From: Ligula intestinalis
Taxonomy: Eukaryota; Platyhelminthes; Cestoda; Diphyllobothriidea; Diphyllobothriidae
NCBI GenBank assembly: GCA_036362985.1
Contig: JAYGXS010000004.1
Span: 25,520,603 to 25,584,602, forward strand
DNA: 64,000 nt
Direction of reading: 5' to 3'
The notes beneath the pieces are model-generated. The model searched no databases and had not been told where the DNA came from. It saw only the letters and a list, made by a program, of their open reading frames with translations. Below are positions 22,176-33,495 of the stretch, one piece after another. The first letter of the stretch is position 1. Every line of letters starts with the position of its first letter. The position numbers and the translations under genes were made by a program.

Positions 22176-22469
22176 CAAACTACTTTGTATCCTACAATAC
22201 TTTGGACTGAGGCAACCATATTTCCCCTTTATTACACCGATCTGCACGTTGTACAAATAAAATATTTCAGAAGCTCACATGTGGAAATGCCAGTTAGTGA
22301 CTAGAAAATATAAGTGGCATTTTGAAGTGTAATCGTTAAAGTACAATTCTTTATATATTTAGAGAAGTTTCCTTTTGTCACGTGTCCTTGCAATTATTTC
22401 GGGTGTTCGATTGTGACAAGGTTCAGATTATTCCTAAACTATTAGTATAAAGTTTACGATTTTCAGTAT

Positions 22470-23520
22470 TTTTAATCAATTGTCCATAAAAATTGATTCC
22501 TTTCTACGTGCTAGCAATTCCTTAAAAACCTTTATCGAAAAAGTGGGTTTAATTACATACTTTCTAAGACAGCTGTCTGTTTGGGTTATGTCTGTAGTCA
22601 CACCCGAAAATGTCAAGTCATTATCGAGAAAAATGAGTGAAAACAACATAAGTCAAAAAATAATCTGCCTAAGATCAATTTAGAAGCTTCCTATAACAAG
22701 TCGTCTTTTTTAAAAGTGTTTTACTTAGATACTTTGACGTCAAATAACCGACTACTTTGGCATTTTTACCTTGACTTAACCATCGAAAAAGGTAAAGTTT
22801 GACCGGTCTTTTGAATTCCCTGAAAATTAGGGCCAAACCTTTTGCTGAAAATAAAAGATCGCACTATTCTTAGTATACTTGAGTATTTTCCCGTATATTT
22901 GTCCACTCTATATCCCTTCTAAAATTGAAAATGCAGAACAGAATGGCTGAATGTATACTGATAACTTGCTGTCCGTACCGTTTCAATGTTCCGTGCTCGC
23001 TCACTGTATATGGGAATTGTTTGGATATCTTTCGTGTACGACGTGACAGCAAAAAGTGACGGCATGTTACGGGTGTTCACATATATGCTTGTTTACTGCC
23101 CCAGCTATCGGTGTGGTAAAATGAACTACAGCCGCACGCGTTTATTAATTGCACGAAACGTAACAAATTTGCCCCTCTTTTACCGAAAGCAATGCGACTT
23201 CTCATGCTTGCAATTACCGGATTTTCGTGAACGCAAAACAATGTATTCCGTTCTCCGGAGAGCTATAGGTAAAAATTGCCTGACTTACCAGAGGAATTAA
23301 TCCGCAGCGTTAACTAGCGTATTCATTTCTTTGGATGTCAAGAAACGTTGGATTTTGCCAAAATTTGCAAATTTCTCCCTGCAGTTCACTGATTTGAACT
23401 GAAGCCTTTTCTGGTAAACAGCATTTTGCACCTCAACTCAGTTCATTAAACAAACACATACAGCCTTCAATGCATGTAAAACTGCTCTCTTTCACATTGC
23501 ATAAGTTGGGCAATCTACTG
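22470..23520. repeat. Very old dispersed repeat, weak similarity
   Basis: Blocks near 22790-22960 resemble 2440-2600, and 23110-23230 resembles 46990-47140 (GGTAAAATGAACTACAGCC versus GGTAAAATAAGATACAGCC). No coding sequence. Confidence 0.3.
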
Positions 23521-23754
23521 TATAAGGTAGTGTGTTACGTACCATCTGACTAGCGGTATATAATGCACAAATACTTGACGCGATCAAGTATTTGTAACCC
23601 TGATTATGTCTAAAACCCGTCATAATCAGATTTTATCAGAAACTTTACAGCAGGTCTGACGTTTAAGAGCTTAATTCACTGCGTGTTTTATTGAATGCAC
23701 AATATTACGTCACCCACTGGTACACCGCCAACAATCTAGTGCAATAATTGCATT

Positions 23755-23945
23755 ACACTTAATGAACAAATGTTGTGGCTTCGGATCTCAGGTGATCCAT
23801 ACGCAAGATTGGATATGACTAACTGATGACGGCTAATAAGTCGGAAATGGGCATTCCGGTCTCCCTTATCTTTGTCAGTTTCACTGTATTGACACAACCT
23901 CGTCCATCTATCACATTCCCAGGTACTGTTTATTTTATCGGGCAT
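23755..23945 (+). mobile_element. Hammerhead-bearing SINE-like unit (family R), copy 2
   Basis: It shares the TATGACTxxCTGATGACGGC block and the CATTCCGGTCT block with the 20150 unit and a CTTTGTC tail. Its tRNA-like head is decayed. Confidence 0.65.
23817..23861 (+). ncRNA. Hammerhead ribozyme, family R copy 2
   Basis: The core CTGATGA (23823-23829) and GAAA (23844-23847) are intact. Helix II is CGGCT/AGTCG, five pairs including one G-U, better than in the 20250 copy. Helix III is ATGGGCAT. Stem I is damaged next to the core: GACTAA faces CCGGTC, so two G-C pairs are lost. Confidence 0.68.
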
Positions 23946-24244
23946 TTTCTACTGAAAAAATATTTCGCAGAAACATAACCTCACTTAGCAGAAGGGCACC
24001 TGTAGTTGTTTCGACTAGCTCTGGCTTACCTTCCATGCTCCCGAGTCGAGCTTCGTTGGTTGGGGAACCCTTCCTTGGAACTTCCTTTGGTATACACGAA
24101 CTCTATACTTTAGGTGTCCTTTAAGCGTCCTTGAACTATAGGGAACGTAGTCGGTTCCTGAAAGAAGTTAATGGCCATTTCAGACTCCTTCAAAGTTGCC
24201 TGAACATAATTTTATCGCGCTCTTTTGGGTAAGGATGTGTGAGG

Positions 24245-24525
24245 AATATTTCCATGTCGAGCGCACGCTTGTGAACGCTCGCTGTTTCCGGCCTCTATAA
24301 CAGCCAATCACAAACCGACTCATACAGGACCTCATGTGACGACTGCTGAGTAGATTTTATTCCTGATGCCGTCCGCCGGCTTGCGGTTGTGCGGTCGTCA
24401 GACAGTCGGTCTCCTACTGCCTATGCTCCATTCCTTCAGTAAAAAATATACTTTTCTTGCCACTCAGGTCTCCTATGACTTCTCCTCTCCTAAGGAACCT
24501 GGCCTGAAAATCGCAGTTGTTAGAT
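24245..24525 (-). mobile_element. Family A repeat, subtype A2, minus strand
   Basis: Plus-strand blocks AACAGCCAATCACAAACCGA, GGCTTGCGGTTGTGCGGTCG and TCTCCTAAGGAACCTGGCCT are the reverse complement of the A2 order. Confidence 0.72.
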
Positions 24526-24529
24526 GGCT

Positions 24530-24790
24530 TATATGGCCTCCTAAAACAGGACATGAGGAAAAGTATCAGCCGCATTACAGGCATTTTTGCGCCAGCATCC
24601 AGTGTAAAACACGTAGGTTTATATTAAGGGTTGAGTTTAATTTTAGAATTAAGGCGTTAAGCTAGGTTCGGATGAAGTCCAGGGTTAGGGTAACCTGTGG
24701 GTTTAGGGTACGGTACGGCTAACGTTAGGTTTAGGACACGGGAGTATTTACTTCTCCTGCAATCATGCACAGTACTTACTTTTTACTTGG
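24530..24790 (+). repeat. Family F3 repeat with TTAGG-like interior, copy 3
   Basis: It opens with CCTAAAACAGGACATGAGGAA, like the 18755 copy, continues with many degenerate GGGTTAGGG/GGTTTAGG words, and ends with GGACACGGGAGTATTTAC. Confidence 0.55.
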
Positions 24791-26450
24791 ACCGGGTGGT
24801 TCCTGCTCTCATGTCCTTTTTAACGAGCAAACGTAACAAGTTTACTAGCTCAGCGCTGAGTCGTCACCTCTGTTGTCACCTATGTGCAAGAAGAGATACC
24901 TGTATATGTTTTGTTTTGAGTGGATTTATGTCTTTGTTTCAAGTTTATAATTCTGCTGCAAAACTAAAAAAATATAATTTGACTGATTATAATCCAGTGT
25001 TACACGATAACCACGCTCGTCTCCGCTGAGCAATCGCTCAATCACCTGTCCCTGACAAAAATGCAACTACCTAGTAGCGTCTCCAGCTGTTTCCAGGTTT
25101 CCCTTTGGAAGAAACTGACGGACGCAACCTTCTATCTCCAGAACACCTCATAAGAGCACTATTAAAACAACACCAACTTTCTTGTGTTATGTTTCACGCT
25201 CAGAAGAGCCAACTCATACGACCTAAACCACCATCTGCCAGAAATAAGACGCTTATTCGGCAAAGTTTGGGAATTATGCAGTGCAGATAACGACTGTATG
25301 AGTCATCGATCAGACACACACGCGAGAGGTTCAATGTGCTCGCTGACAGTTCAAGGCCACCCATGCAGTCAGCAGACTCCATCGTGGTTGGAATGTGCGA
25401 ATAAATTACATGAAAGAAAAATTATCCACATGCATCAATAGTGGCATGCATATGATCCCATGCGCTTAATGCATTTCCGTTTTTAATCACTGACAAGAAT
25501 CCCGATATGTGACCTCGGGAAAAAAACTGTGTTCTTTCAAACTCCCTACTTATGAGATCAAACACCTTTTTGACGTAATAAGTCGCAGTTTCAATAATGC
25601 ATAAGTGGCATCACTTGATTTCTAGTCTTTTCGTTTTATTTTAAATCGATTTCTTTAGGCAGAAAAGGCTTTATGGACTACCATACCGCAAATTATGCTG
25701 GAGGATTACGTAAATCCTGTTCCTAAGCCTTTTACGTTGGACCTTTTACGTTCCTCAGCTAGGAATGTGTGGTGGATGTGTGAACGTTTTGTGCAGCAAA
25801 CGATTAGAGCTTCGTTCCGAAAGTTCAAATGCATATTTGAGCAGAATAACTGCGTGGTTTTTGCAACCCGCTAACCTTCAATCCCTATTATATAATTACT
25901 GGTGGATCTACCCCAATTCCAAAACGAATTTCCTTGATTTTGTGAAGCTGCGTAATATAGTTGCGGAGGGCTGCGTTCGTAATTCGGTTCCATTGTATTC
26001 CCGTGTGGTTTCTAGCGCATAAGGGCCCCAGTTTTCTTGGTTCGCATTTCAGCAGTCTCCCCTTCTGCAAATTTGCTATTCTTAAGTAAGCGCACATCGT
26101 CCGTTTTTAGCTGAATGCGTATTTCAGTGTTTGTAGACCAGCGTCGGAGTGATTAAGTGTTGTTTGTGAATTTACGTGTATTTTGTGGGTCAGGTTGCCG
26201 ACTGTATACAATGCTTGAGTCGGTTCTACACCCAAGCAAGATTGGCGACCAGAAACCTTAACATGCACACTTCCACTGCGCTGTTATCAACAGATTATAT
26301 TCAACGGTCAAGTCAGAACAAATGCGGAAGTTCATCGGGTCACCGTAGATCTGATGTCGTCAGTTTAATGTGTTTGCCCTGCTGTATTGCCAAAAGAGTA
26401 GCATAGATTAAAAGTGGGCTCATCTTAAGATCTGGGATTAGGAGTAGATT
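24791..26450. other. AT-rich DNA, no recognised gene
   Basis: An 85-codon open frame at 25765-26022 shows no domain I know. The rest is non-coding by eye. Confidence 0.4.
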
Positions 26451-26454
26451 GGGT

Positions 26455-26884
26455 TACCGCAGGAGGTTAAGTAAGTTAAACCCTAGCAACTGCGATCTTC
26501 AGGCCATGGTTACTTAGAAGAGAAGAAGACAGTTGAGGCCAGAGTAGTAGGAACAGTATATGGTGTTCATAGAGGAACGAAGAATAATAGGGAAGAAATT
26601 TGACTTGGGAGAACACGACCAGCTAGGAATCTAGGCAGGTCCCAAGTGTGGGATTAGCAGCTGGAATGCCAGTGGCCGTACAAAGAACGTTAATTGGCTG
26701 GGTTGGTCTTAAAGGTGTTCGGCCAGACAGACAGATCACATCGGGAACGCGTACAGGCATGCTAATCGTCGCCGTGTTTAGGACCATCTTTGTGGCATCT
26801 GTGATTGGCTGTTCGCAGGCGTCGAGAACCGCATCGGTGGGCCTTTGGGAAAGTTCACTTCGATGCGAGCTAGTCACAACAGGG
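26455..26884 (+). mobile_element. Family A repeat, subtype A1, full length
   Basis: It carries the hairpin GGTTAAGTAAGTTAAACC at the 5' end, then AACTGCGATCTTCAGGCCATGG, GCCAGAGTAGTAGGAACAG, TGTGATTGGCTGTTC and the 3' CTTCGATGCGAGCTAGTCAC. Non-coding. Confidence 0.77.
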
Positions 26885-27452
26885 TAACTCCGAAAACAGA
26901 CAGACAGGACTGCCCGAGGTCCGAAATAGAGCACAAGCACTTACTCGAAAAATAAGACTGACCACATCGCATGGAAAGGCCTTTCTTGTTGCTGGCAGCC
27001 CCAGTAACCACAATTACCTGACGAATCGTTAACCTGCTACTTTACTGAACATCAGATGGGCTGTGCTCTGAGAAAGTTTTACAGTTACTACTAGGTCACA
27101 CCAAAGTTTCCCGTCCTTGTGCATTATATAATTTTCTGGTGCCCTAATCCTTATTGTGAGTTCAAAGTTCCTATTTATAAGATGGTACACGCTCACCTCT
27201 TATATTTAATGAAATACCTTTAACGGATTTTCAAAATCTGACACGTTAAGACCTGGCCGCTCTGCTTTGGTGACAGCTAACAGTGCAAGAACTTTTTTCG
27301 ATGAGGAACCACAAGAGAAAACAGTGTAAGCACGGTTTGTGACGATTATGTCTGGAGATATCGGAGTCGAAACTGAACGGTGTACCTGTAAGCTTCTTCA
27401 GAAACCCGTGACAATTTATTTCTAACAGAACTCTTCGTTTTCTGAGACGACT

Positions 27453-27816
27453 TATCGAGGTGTGTTAAGGCTAAGAAGGCTTAACCCTAACGGCTGCGAT
27501 CTTCCAGGTTCGGTTCCTTATGAAAGGGCAGAAGTCTTGCGAAAGAGAGGTGCTTAGGAAGAATATATCCTGTACAGAATGAATGGGAGAATAGGCAGTA
27601 GGAAATTGACTACCAGACGACCGCATAACCATAAGCCAGCGGACGGCGTCTGAAGTGAGATCTTTTCGGCAGCCGTCACACTAGGTCCTGTGTGAATCCG
27701 CCTGTGATTGGCTGTTAGAGAAGCCGAAAGAAGCGAGCCCTTCGAAAGTGCACTTCCCCTTGAGCTAGTTATGACAGGCGTTCACAAATTCATTTCGTGT
27801 TGAGCTAGTCAATACA
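27453..27816 (+). mobile_element. Family A repeat, subtype A2, full length
   Basis: It starts TATCGAGG, followed by a hairpin near GGCTAAGAAGGCTTAACC, and continues through GGCTGCGATCTTCCAGG, CTACCAGACGACCGCA, TGTGATTGGCTGTTAG and the two GAGCTAGT motifs. A good reference copy for the A2 subtype. Confidence 0.78.
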
Positions 27817-28612
27817 GGCCTTCTAAAAGGCATGAAAAAAACAGTGCATGTGAACTAACAAACCGAGGTTGGCTCAGTCACTTTAAAAGAAAAAAACTCT
27901 CGCAACCCATTGCACAACCTAACCTCCACACGCTGACTGTCATGTCAACTATTTGATCTCCTGCGTCATGCGCCTACCAAAACTTTCTCCGACCTAGTAC
28001 CGCGCAGTCATACAGTAACTAACTAGAAGTGATCGTCTGAAAACATCGCATTCAGCAAACGCTCACATGTAATTGGTACCTCAGGCACAGAAAAGGGCAG
28101 CAACTGCATATGAAAAAAATGCTGGAAGTTAACACTGGCTACGATCTCAGCATGACCGTAAGATGAGCCAAACTTACTTTAGCGTAACACTGGTAGTACT
28201 ACTGCACGATTGTTTATGATCCTTACTGAAACTAAAATTAAGCAGGCAGTGAGTGATGGGTTCAGATGCTTAAAGTGCTTTAACGTATTTTCTAAAGTGA
28301 CAAGCCACTGCTAGGGGATGATGAAGCTGTGGCGCTGATACCAAGCCCGCAAACTGTCACGTGATTGCTCTCCTCTATCTTCCCCTGGGACAACTAATCA
28401 CAGGTGCCATAGACTGCTATTGGTCAAGCACTTGAGCAAGCGACCAGTTCATGGTTCGAATCTGTTACGCGTTGGGGCTCCAGATCACCACTGACTTTCT
28501 GTATGCAATGAACAACTCTTACTGGTCTTACCCCTTCTGTTCCTTTAGGCAACTGGGCGGGATAATCGTAGTGCTCTGCGCACACCCACGGCTTAGACCC
28601 CTACAAAGCTCC

Positions 28613-30160
28613 TGAATGGATACTGAAAGATGGAATCCTCAACAAATGGTGAGTTTTGACATGGTGGGACGTAAACAACTACCAGTACACCGCCCTAGAC
28701 CATGAGCAAAGGCTAGGCGACAAGAATATGTCAACTTTAAGGCCGGAGGTGTAAAAGGCGGAACTAAACCTCATAGTAGGCGGCACTAGCATACCACAGA
28801 CAACTTCTGACGGAAACCGCTCGTAGTCAGTAAATGACCATCCTGTTCGGATCCTCCTTTGCCATAATTGTACTTATCTACAACTTTGTCGTACTTCCAT
28901 TTGTACACAACTTTCTAGACTTATTCTAGCTGTTACGCACTTCTGTAACTTGTATTTATCACCCTTTGTTTAAGTTGGTGTATAAATGTTATCCGCTACA
29001 CTTTAACAGGGTTGCATTTCGGATCAATAGCGGACATCTTGCTCCTACTGTTCCTTTTCACTAGACCGGGTACGCAGTCGATTTCGTCATATTCAGGGTA
29101 TTGGATTCAACATAGCCTGAAGTGTTCCTAGGGAGGGATCGCATTATCGATTGCCTTTCTCATTAACTATAAAGTTACCCCTGTATGCGATGAGGAAAAG
29201 GAGAGAGTTTCACAACAAATCACCAAGCTTTTACTTGACTGAGCATCAATTGGAGCCATGTTTTGATGAGGACTCCTCGCAGCCACTACTAAGCAAAACA
29301 TTTCCGTATCTGGAATTGCCTTTTACCTAGGACGATAGATTCATAAGTTAGAATAAGCGAAAAAAAGTTGCCACAGGGGGTTTACAAGGATGGACCTTCT
29401 CAACCCTAGGCACATCCAGACCACCACTCGAAAATTATTTTACTTACTGCTTGAAATTCGGCTTCGACAGTAATCCACTACCAATCCATCAAACTTATTA
29501 GTCACAATAACCATGCTGACATAGAAGACTTCGCCCCTGAACTCAACATCCCACAAAAATAATGGCAAAGGCATTAAAAAGCTATGCTCTCGACTCAGAA
29601 GAAGCCTCCAAAAAGTGGCTAGGGTCTTTAGAAAACTGACTACTATGTCAACAGCAATCTGGCAAGTCGAACCAAAGTGAGGTCATTTTGCCGAGCACAG
29701 ATAGGGCAGTGCCAGTTATTTTCGACGATTTCAGCATCAAAAAGTACGTTTCGGTTCTTATAGACAGCTAGCAGCAAAAATCTCTTTGCAGTCACCCCAC
29801 CCCGCGTCAATCACGATTAACAGAAACTATATGGGGCGTGCTAGAGGCGTGGTCCGCCCTACCCATGACCAGCCGACCTCTGTTAAACGCTAGGGACGGT
29901 CTCGATTAGTGACACTGAGGTGGTGAGAGTGGTGAGATGCTCCTGAATAGACAAGAAACAAGGCTTTTATGGCTGTTTGGTGTCTGCAAACAATGCAGAG
30001 GTAGGCATTCCAGTCTTCTTGGAGTCGCTTGTCGCTTTTCGAACTCTGGCTGCCAGTCACGCCGTGCGAACGCCCCCGTGGAGCCTAGACAGGAGCTAAA
30101 AATAGAGAGTAAATAATTCAAAACTCGTCCTCTAATTGCTATAAGGATGAAAAGCAGTTA
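28613..30160 (+). repeat. Composite repeat block, copy 1 (F9 + F10)
   Basis: It begins with GGATACTGAAAGATGGAATC (28616) and contains, in order, a CTCATAGTAGGCGGCACTA block, a TTGACTGAGCAT block (about 29240), an AGCAAAACA block, the CCCATGACCAGCCGACCTCT unit (29789-29905), and a TCTGCAAACAATGCAGAGG unit (29969-30160). The same order recurs at 30610-32090. No ORF was recognised. Confidence 0.6.
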
Positions 30161-30179
30161 TTAGTGAATGGTGAAGCTG

Positions 30180-30603
30180 TTGTTGGTAGCTCGAGTCGAA
30201 GTGAACTTTCCTGAAGGCTCACAGAAGCTAGTCTCGATGCCTGGATCAGCCAATCACAGTTCCCGCATAGATGCAGTTTGGGGCCGGTGACGAATAGCAA
30301 GCTTGCACGTGTTCCCGACGCCATCTATCTGCTTGGCCAAAAACCGCAAGGCCGACCTAGCCAATGAAAGCTCTCCATCTGTGTCTAGTAGCCTGACTGC
30401 TGTCAATTCAGCACTTGGAACTCGGCCTGTCTCCTGGGTGGTCGTGTTCTCCCAATTCAGACTGCTTCCATCTATTCTTCGTTCCTCCGTGTACACAATA
30501 TACTGTTCCTAACACTGGCCTCCACTGGTTTCTCCTCTACTAAGTAACCATGGTCTGAAGATCGCAGTTGCTTGGGTTTAACTTACTTAACCCCCTGTGA
30601 TAA
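30180..30603 (-). mobile_element. Family A repeat, subtype A1, minus strand
   Basis: Reverse complement of the A1 order; the plus strand shows AGCCAATCACAGTTCC, GTGTACACAATATACTGTTCC, ACCATGGTCTGAAGATCGCA and TTAACTTACTTAACCCC. The 5' hairpin is at the right end. Confidence 0.77.
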
Positions 30604-30773
30604 AGCCACCGAACGGATACTGAAAGATGGAATCCTCTACATCTGGCGAGTTTGGACATGGTGCGACTTGAACAGCTCGGAGTACACCACCCTAGACCAC
30701 AATAAAATGCTATGTGACAAGAGTATGTCACCTTTAATTCTGGAGGTGTGAAAGGCGAAAATAACCCTCATAG

Positions 30774-30812
30774 TGTGTGTGTGTGTGTGTGTGTTTGTTT
30801 GTGTGTGTGTCG
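30774..30812 (+). repeat. (GT)n microsatellite = LINE 3' tail
   Basis: Nearly pure GT repeat with a GTTTGTTT interruption, marking the 3' terminus of the minus-strand LINE fragment. Confidence 0.9.
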
Positions 30813-31373
30813 TAGCCCATTATTTGATCAGTAGTCCTCGCCGGAATCCAAACTGGTTGTAGTTTGAAGACGGAGAAGAGCCGAGACCTCGACCGGTTTG
30901 AGCCAAAGGTCCGCGAGGGTGAATTGGGTGTCTGGCCAGGAACAGCAGGCGAATAGATGCTGACGGTCATGCGGAGCAACACCACACTCGGGGCAGCTGT
31001 CGAGTGTGGATGGGTCGAGTCGGTGTCGGTTCTGACGAAGAAGCATGAAGTAGCCACTGCGTAGTTGAGCCAAGGTACAGCGAGTGACCCTCGGGAGTTG
31101 TTTTTCTGAGGTCGCAGTGGGAGGTGGATAGCTGTACAAAAGGACCGGGGCCTTGCAACTTCATTTTTCTTCAACAATGGCTCTCTGGTGAAGACAGTGG
31201 AAGTCTGTCAGGATGGCAGAGCCATCAATGGGTAAACCCGAGAAACACGAGGCGACAACTTTCTTGTGCAGAACTAGAATAGACGGTTGAACTTTGCGGC
31301 TGGGTTCAGGAGCTTGGCAACTGTGTTGATTTGGCTGGTCAGGTTGCGAACAGCTCTACCAGAACCCCTGAGG
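30774..31373 (-). mobile_element. 5'-truncated LINE 3' end with TCATAG target-site duplication
   Basis: The frame at 31139-30828 (minus) encodes a typical C-terminus of a non-LTR retrotransposon polyprotein: a TRCTLAQLRSGY segment, then a CCHC knuckle CPECGVAPHDRQHLFAC. Upstream coding is frameshifted. The element ends in a (CA)n-type tail. The 6-base TCATAG flanks it at 30768-30773 and 31374-31379, and the uninterrupted block at 28770 shows a single CTCATAG. A second copy of this 3' end lies at 42940. Confidence 0.78.
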
Positions 31374-32650
31374 TCATAGTAGACGGCACTACCGGCAGCC
31401 TCCCACAGAAACCGCTCGCAGTTAGTACACGATTTTCCTATTCGGAGTCTATGATCCGCAGTCATCCGTGTGCGATTGGGAGATGGAACGAACTTGAGGA
31501 TTACTAGCTAACCTGCAAATTGACTGAGCATAAACCGGAGTGGAGCTGCACTACTCACGGCTATTCCGAAGCAAAACAATTCCTTTTCTAAACAGCTTTT
31601 TACCTGGTACGATAGATAGATAAGGCTGAATAAGCAAACATAAGTTGACGTAGCGATTGCAGCTTCTTCTGCTCACATACGGTTGGCTGTTGGTTATTTT
31701 CGACCTATGTAGTATCCAAAAATAAGTTTCAGCTGTTGTAGACAGTTGGCAACGCAAGTGTCTTTGCAGCCAATTTGTGCCACCCACGCAAAATTTGCCA
31801 TGCTTAAACGAAATGATTTGGGTCGTGCTGCAGACGTGGGTCGTCTCACCCATGATCAGCCTACCTCTGTTAATCTTCAAGGGCCGTCTCGAGTGCCGAC
31901 ACAGTGTAGCACAGGTCTCTTTGCAGCCAAATTGGTCCCCACGCCGTGTCAATCATGCTTAAAAGAAACTATTTTGGGTGTGTTATTGGTGCGGCCTGCC
32001 CCACCCATAACCAGCCGACCTCCGTTAAACATTGGGGGCCGTCTTGATTACTTGCATTGAGAAGGTGAGAGCGAATGTTGCCGAATCGACAAAAAATGTG
32101 CGTTTGGTCTCATTTGGTACACCTTTACCAGGCTAACGTCCAACACGTGTAGAGAAGTGGCTAGTCGAGGAAGATTTTGATTTTGTCCTTGAAACCATCA
32201 GATTTGCAGCACTGGTTGCCTTAGTCGTCGATGATAAATGGTTGGAAGTGAGCAGAGGGGCTGGTGTGCTTACTGTCTTTTTGGGGAATGTTTGTCGAGG
32301 GCTGATAAACCACGCGACCACATCCCTGAAATTGTTACTTTAGGATCGGCAAATAGAATCATTCTTATGGCCATTCAATCAAATGTTATTTACAGGAAGT
32401 TTAAGTATTTCCTTCAAAACAATAGTCTTAATGCACGTGTGAAAATAACGAAGTGATTTTCGGATGCCCTAATTTCTGCCCCGTTTTCGTTTTATGTGGG
32501 AGCCAAAAAACGGATGGTGTCGGGGTAACATTCTGCTCTCGCAAAGGTAACTCACATAAGTCTTACTCCGTACAGATATCAAACCAGTAGACGTGTGGTT
32601 GGGAGGGGATTGGGCATAAGAACTATACTTACTATCGGCGTCAGCCCAGT

Positions 32651-33012
32651 TCACGTGGCCTTGTCTCCAGGAAAGGAAAACAGTGCGAAGAGGAGGTAGG
32701 GATAGTTTGGTACACTCGTTGCGACGTCCTAGTAGTTGTAGCTCGACAGGCTACCGAGTGGTTTGAAGTGCTATCCCAAGGAAGACCTTCTTGATGCAGG
32801 GTAGCAAACTAGCACACGCGTGACACACCAACGGGCGAGGAGGGGCAACGCTCAGCCCAACCAATACGCTCGCTCTGATCTTCACTCTCTCTCAGGTGAC
32901 CTTGCCTCGGGAGCACGATAGGACTGCGAAGAGGAGGTGTGGATTTTTAACTCTGGTGATGGGTCGCGGTGCCCTGTCCATTGTGACTTGGGAGGCTACC
33001 GAGTGGTTAGAC
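32651..33012 (+). repeat. Diverged ~240-bp tandem duplication with tRNA-like ends
   Basis: Two units share GTGxCCTTGxCTC, TGCGAAGAGGAGGT and GGCTACCGAGTGGTT. After the second unit the sequence reads like a tRNA-Ser/Leu head: GAGTGGTTAGACG (A box) and GGGTTCGTAA (decayed B box, about 33038). Probably a tRNA-derived SINE. Confidence 0.5.
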
Positions 33013-33052
33013 GACTCAGTCCTCCGGACGGCCAATGGGTTCGTAATGGGTT

Positions 33053-33345
33053 TATCGAGGTGGTGCTAAGGTTAAGAAGGTTTAACCCTAACGGCTGCGA
33101 TCTTCCACACCCGGTTCCGTAGGAGAGTAGAGAAGTCATGGGAAGGCCGGAGTGATAGGAAGAGTTATTCTGTACAGCCGGAAATGAGAATAATTAGGAC
33201 GAAGTCTTGACTACCGGAGTGAACATCCTGCCGCGAGGCGGGCTAGATCAGGAGTGTGGTCTAGCGGCAGTAAAACGGGTGGCCACCGAAAGTTGTCTCG
33301 GTCAGCCTTGATGGTAATTGGTCAGACTGCGACATCACATGTTAG
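33053..33345 (+). mobile_element. Family A repeat, A2-like with divergent 3' half
   Basis: TATCGAGG and the hairpin GGTTAAGAAGGTTTAACC open the element, followed by the TAACGGCTGCGATCTTCCA block and a TTATTCTGTACAG core. The 3' half differs from other A2 copies and lacks GAGCTAGTC, so it may be a fourth subtype. Confidence 0.6.
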
Positions 33346-33495
33346 TAGGTCGCGCCAGACATTGAGCGAGAGATGGCCAGGGTGTGGGTAGTCAGGATGG
33401 CTGCAGCCCGGGCGTGATGAGTCAGAGATCACGGGTTCCCATAGTGGCGCTAACACCAACTACAGGTCCTCCTGCTGACAATGTTTGCCGGATGA

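Larger units (their letters stand above)
30610..32090 (+). repeat. Composite repeat block, copy 2 (F9 + F10), interrupted
   Basis: Same block order as 28613-30160: GGATACTGAAAGATGGAATC, CTCATAG..., TTGACTGAGCAT (31518), AGCAAAACA, then two successive copies of the GATCAGCC/AACCAGCCGACCTC unit (31768-31900 and 31918-32055). It is split by a LINE 3' fragment at 30774-31373. Confidence 0.6.

Noticed and set aside
25765..26022. 85-codon ORF as a host gene
   Set aside because: No domain, AT-rich surroundings and no promoter-like context.
30774..30812. Independent (GT)n microsatellite
   Set aside because: It sits exactly at the 3' end of the LINE fragment, next to the target-site duplication.
32137..32342. 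68-codon open stretch with a hydrophobic run as an exon
   Set aside because: No start, no convincing splice sites, and it adjoins F10 repeat DNA.
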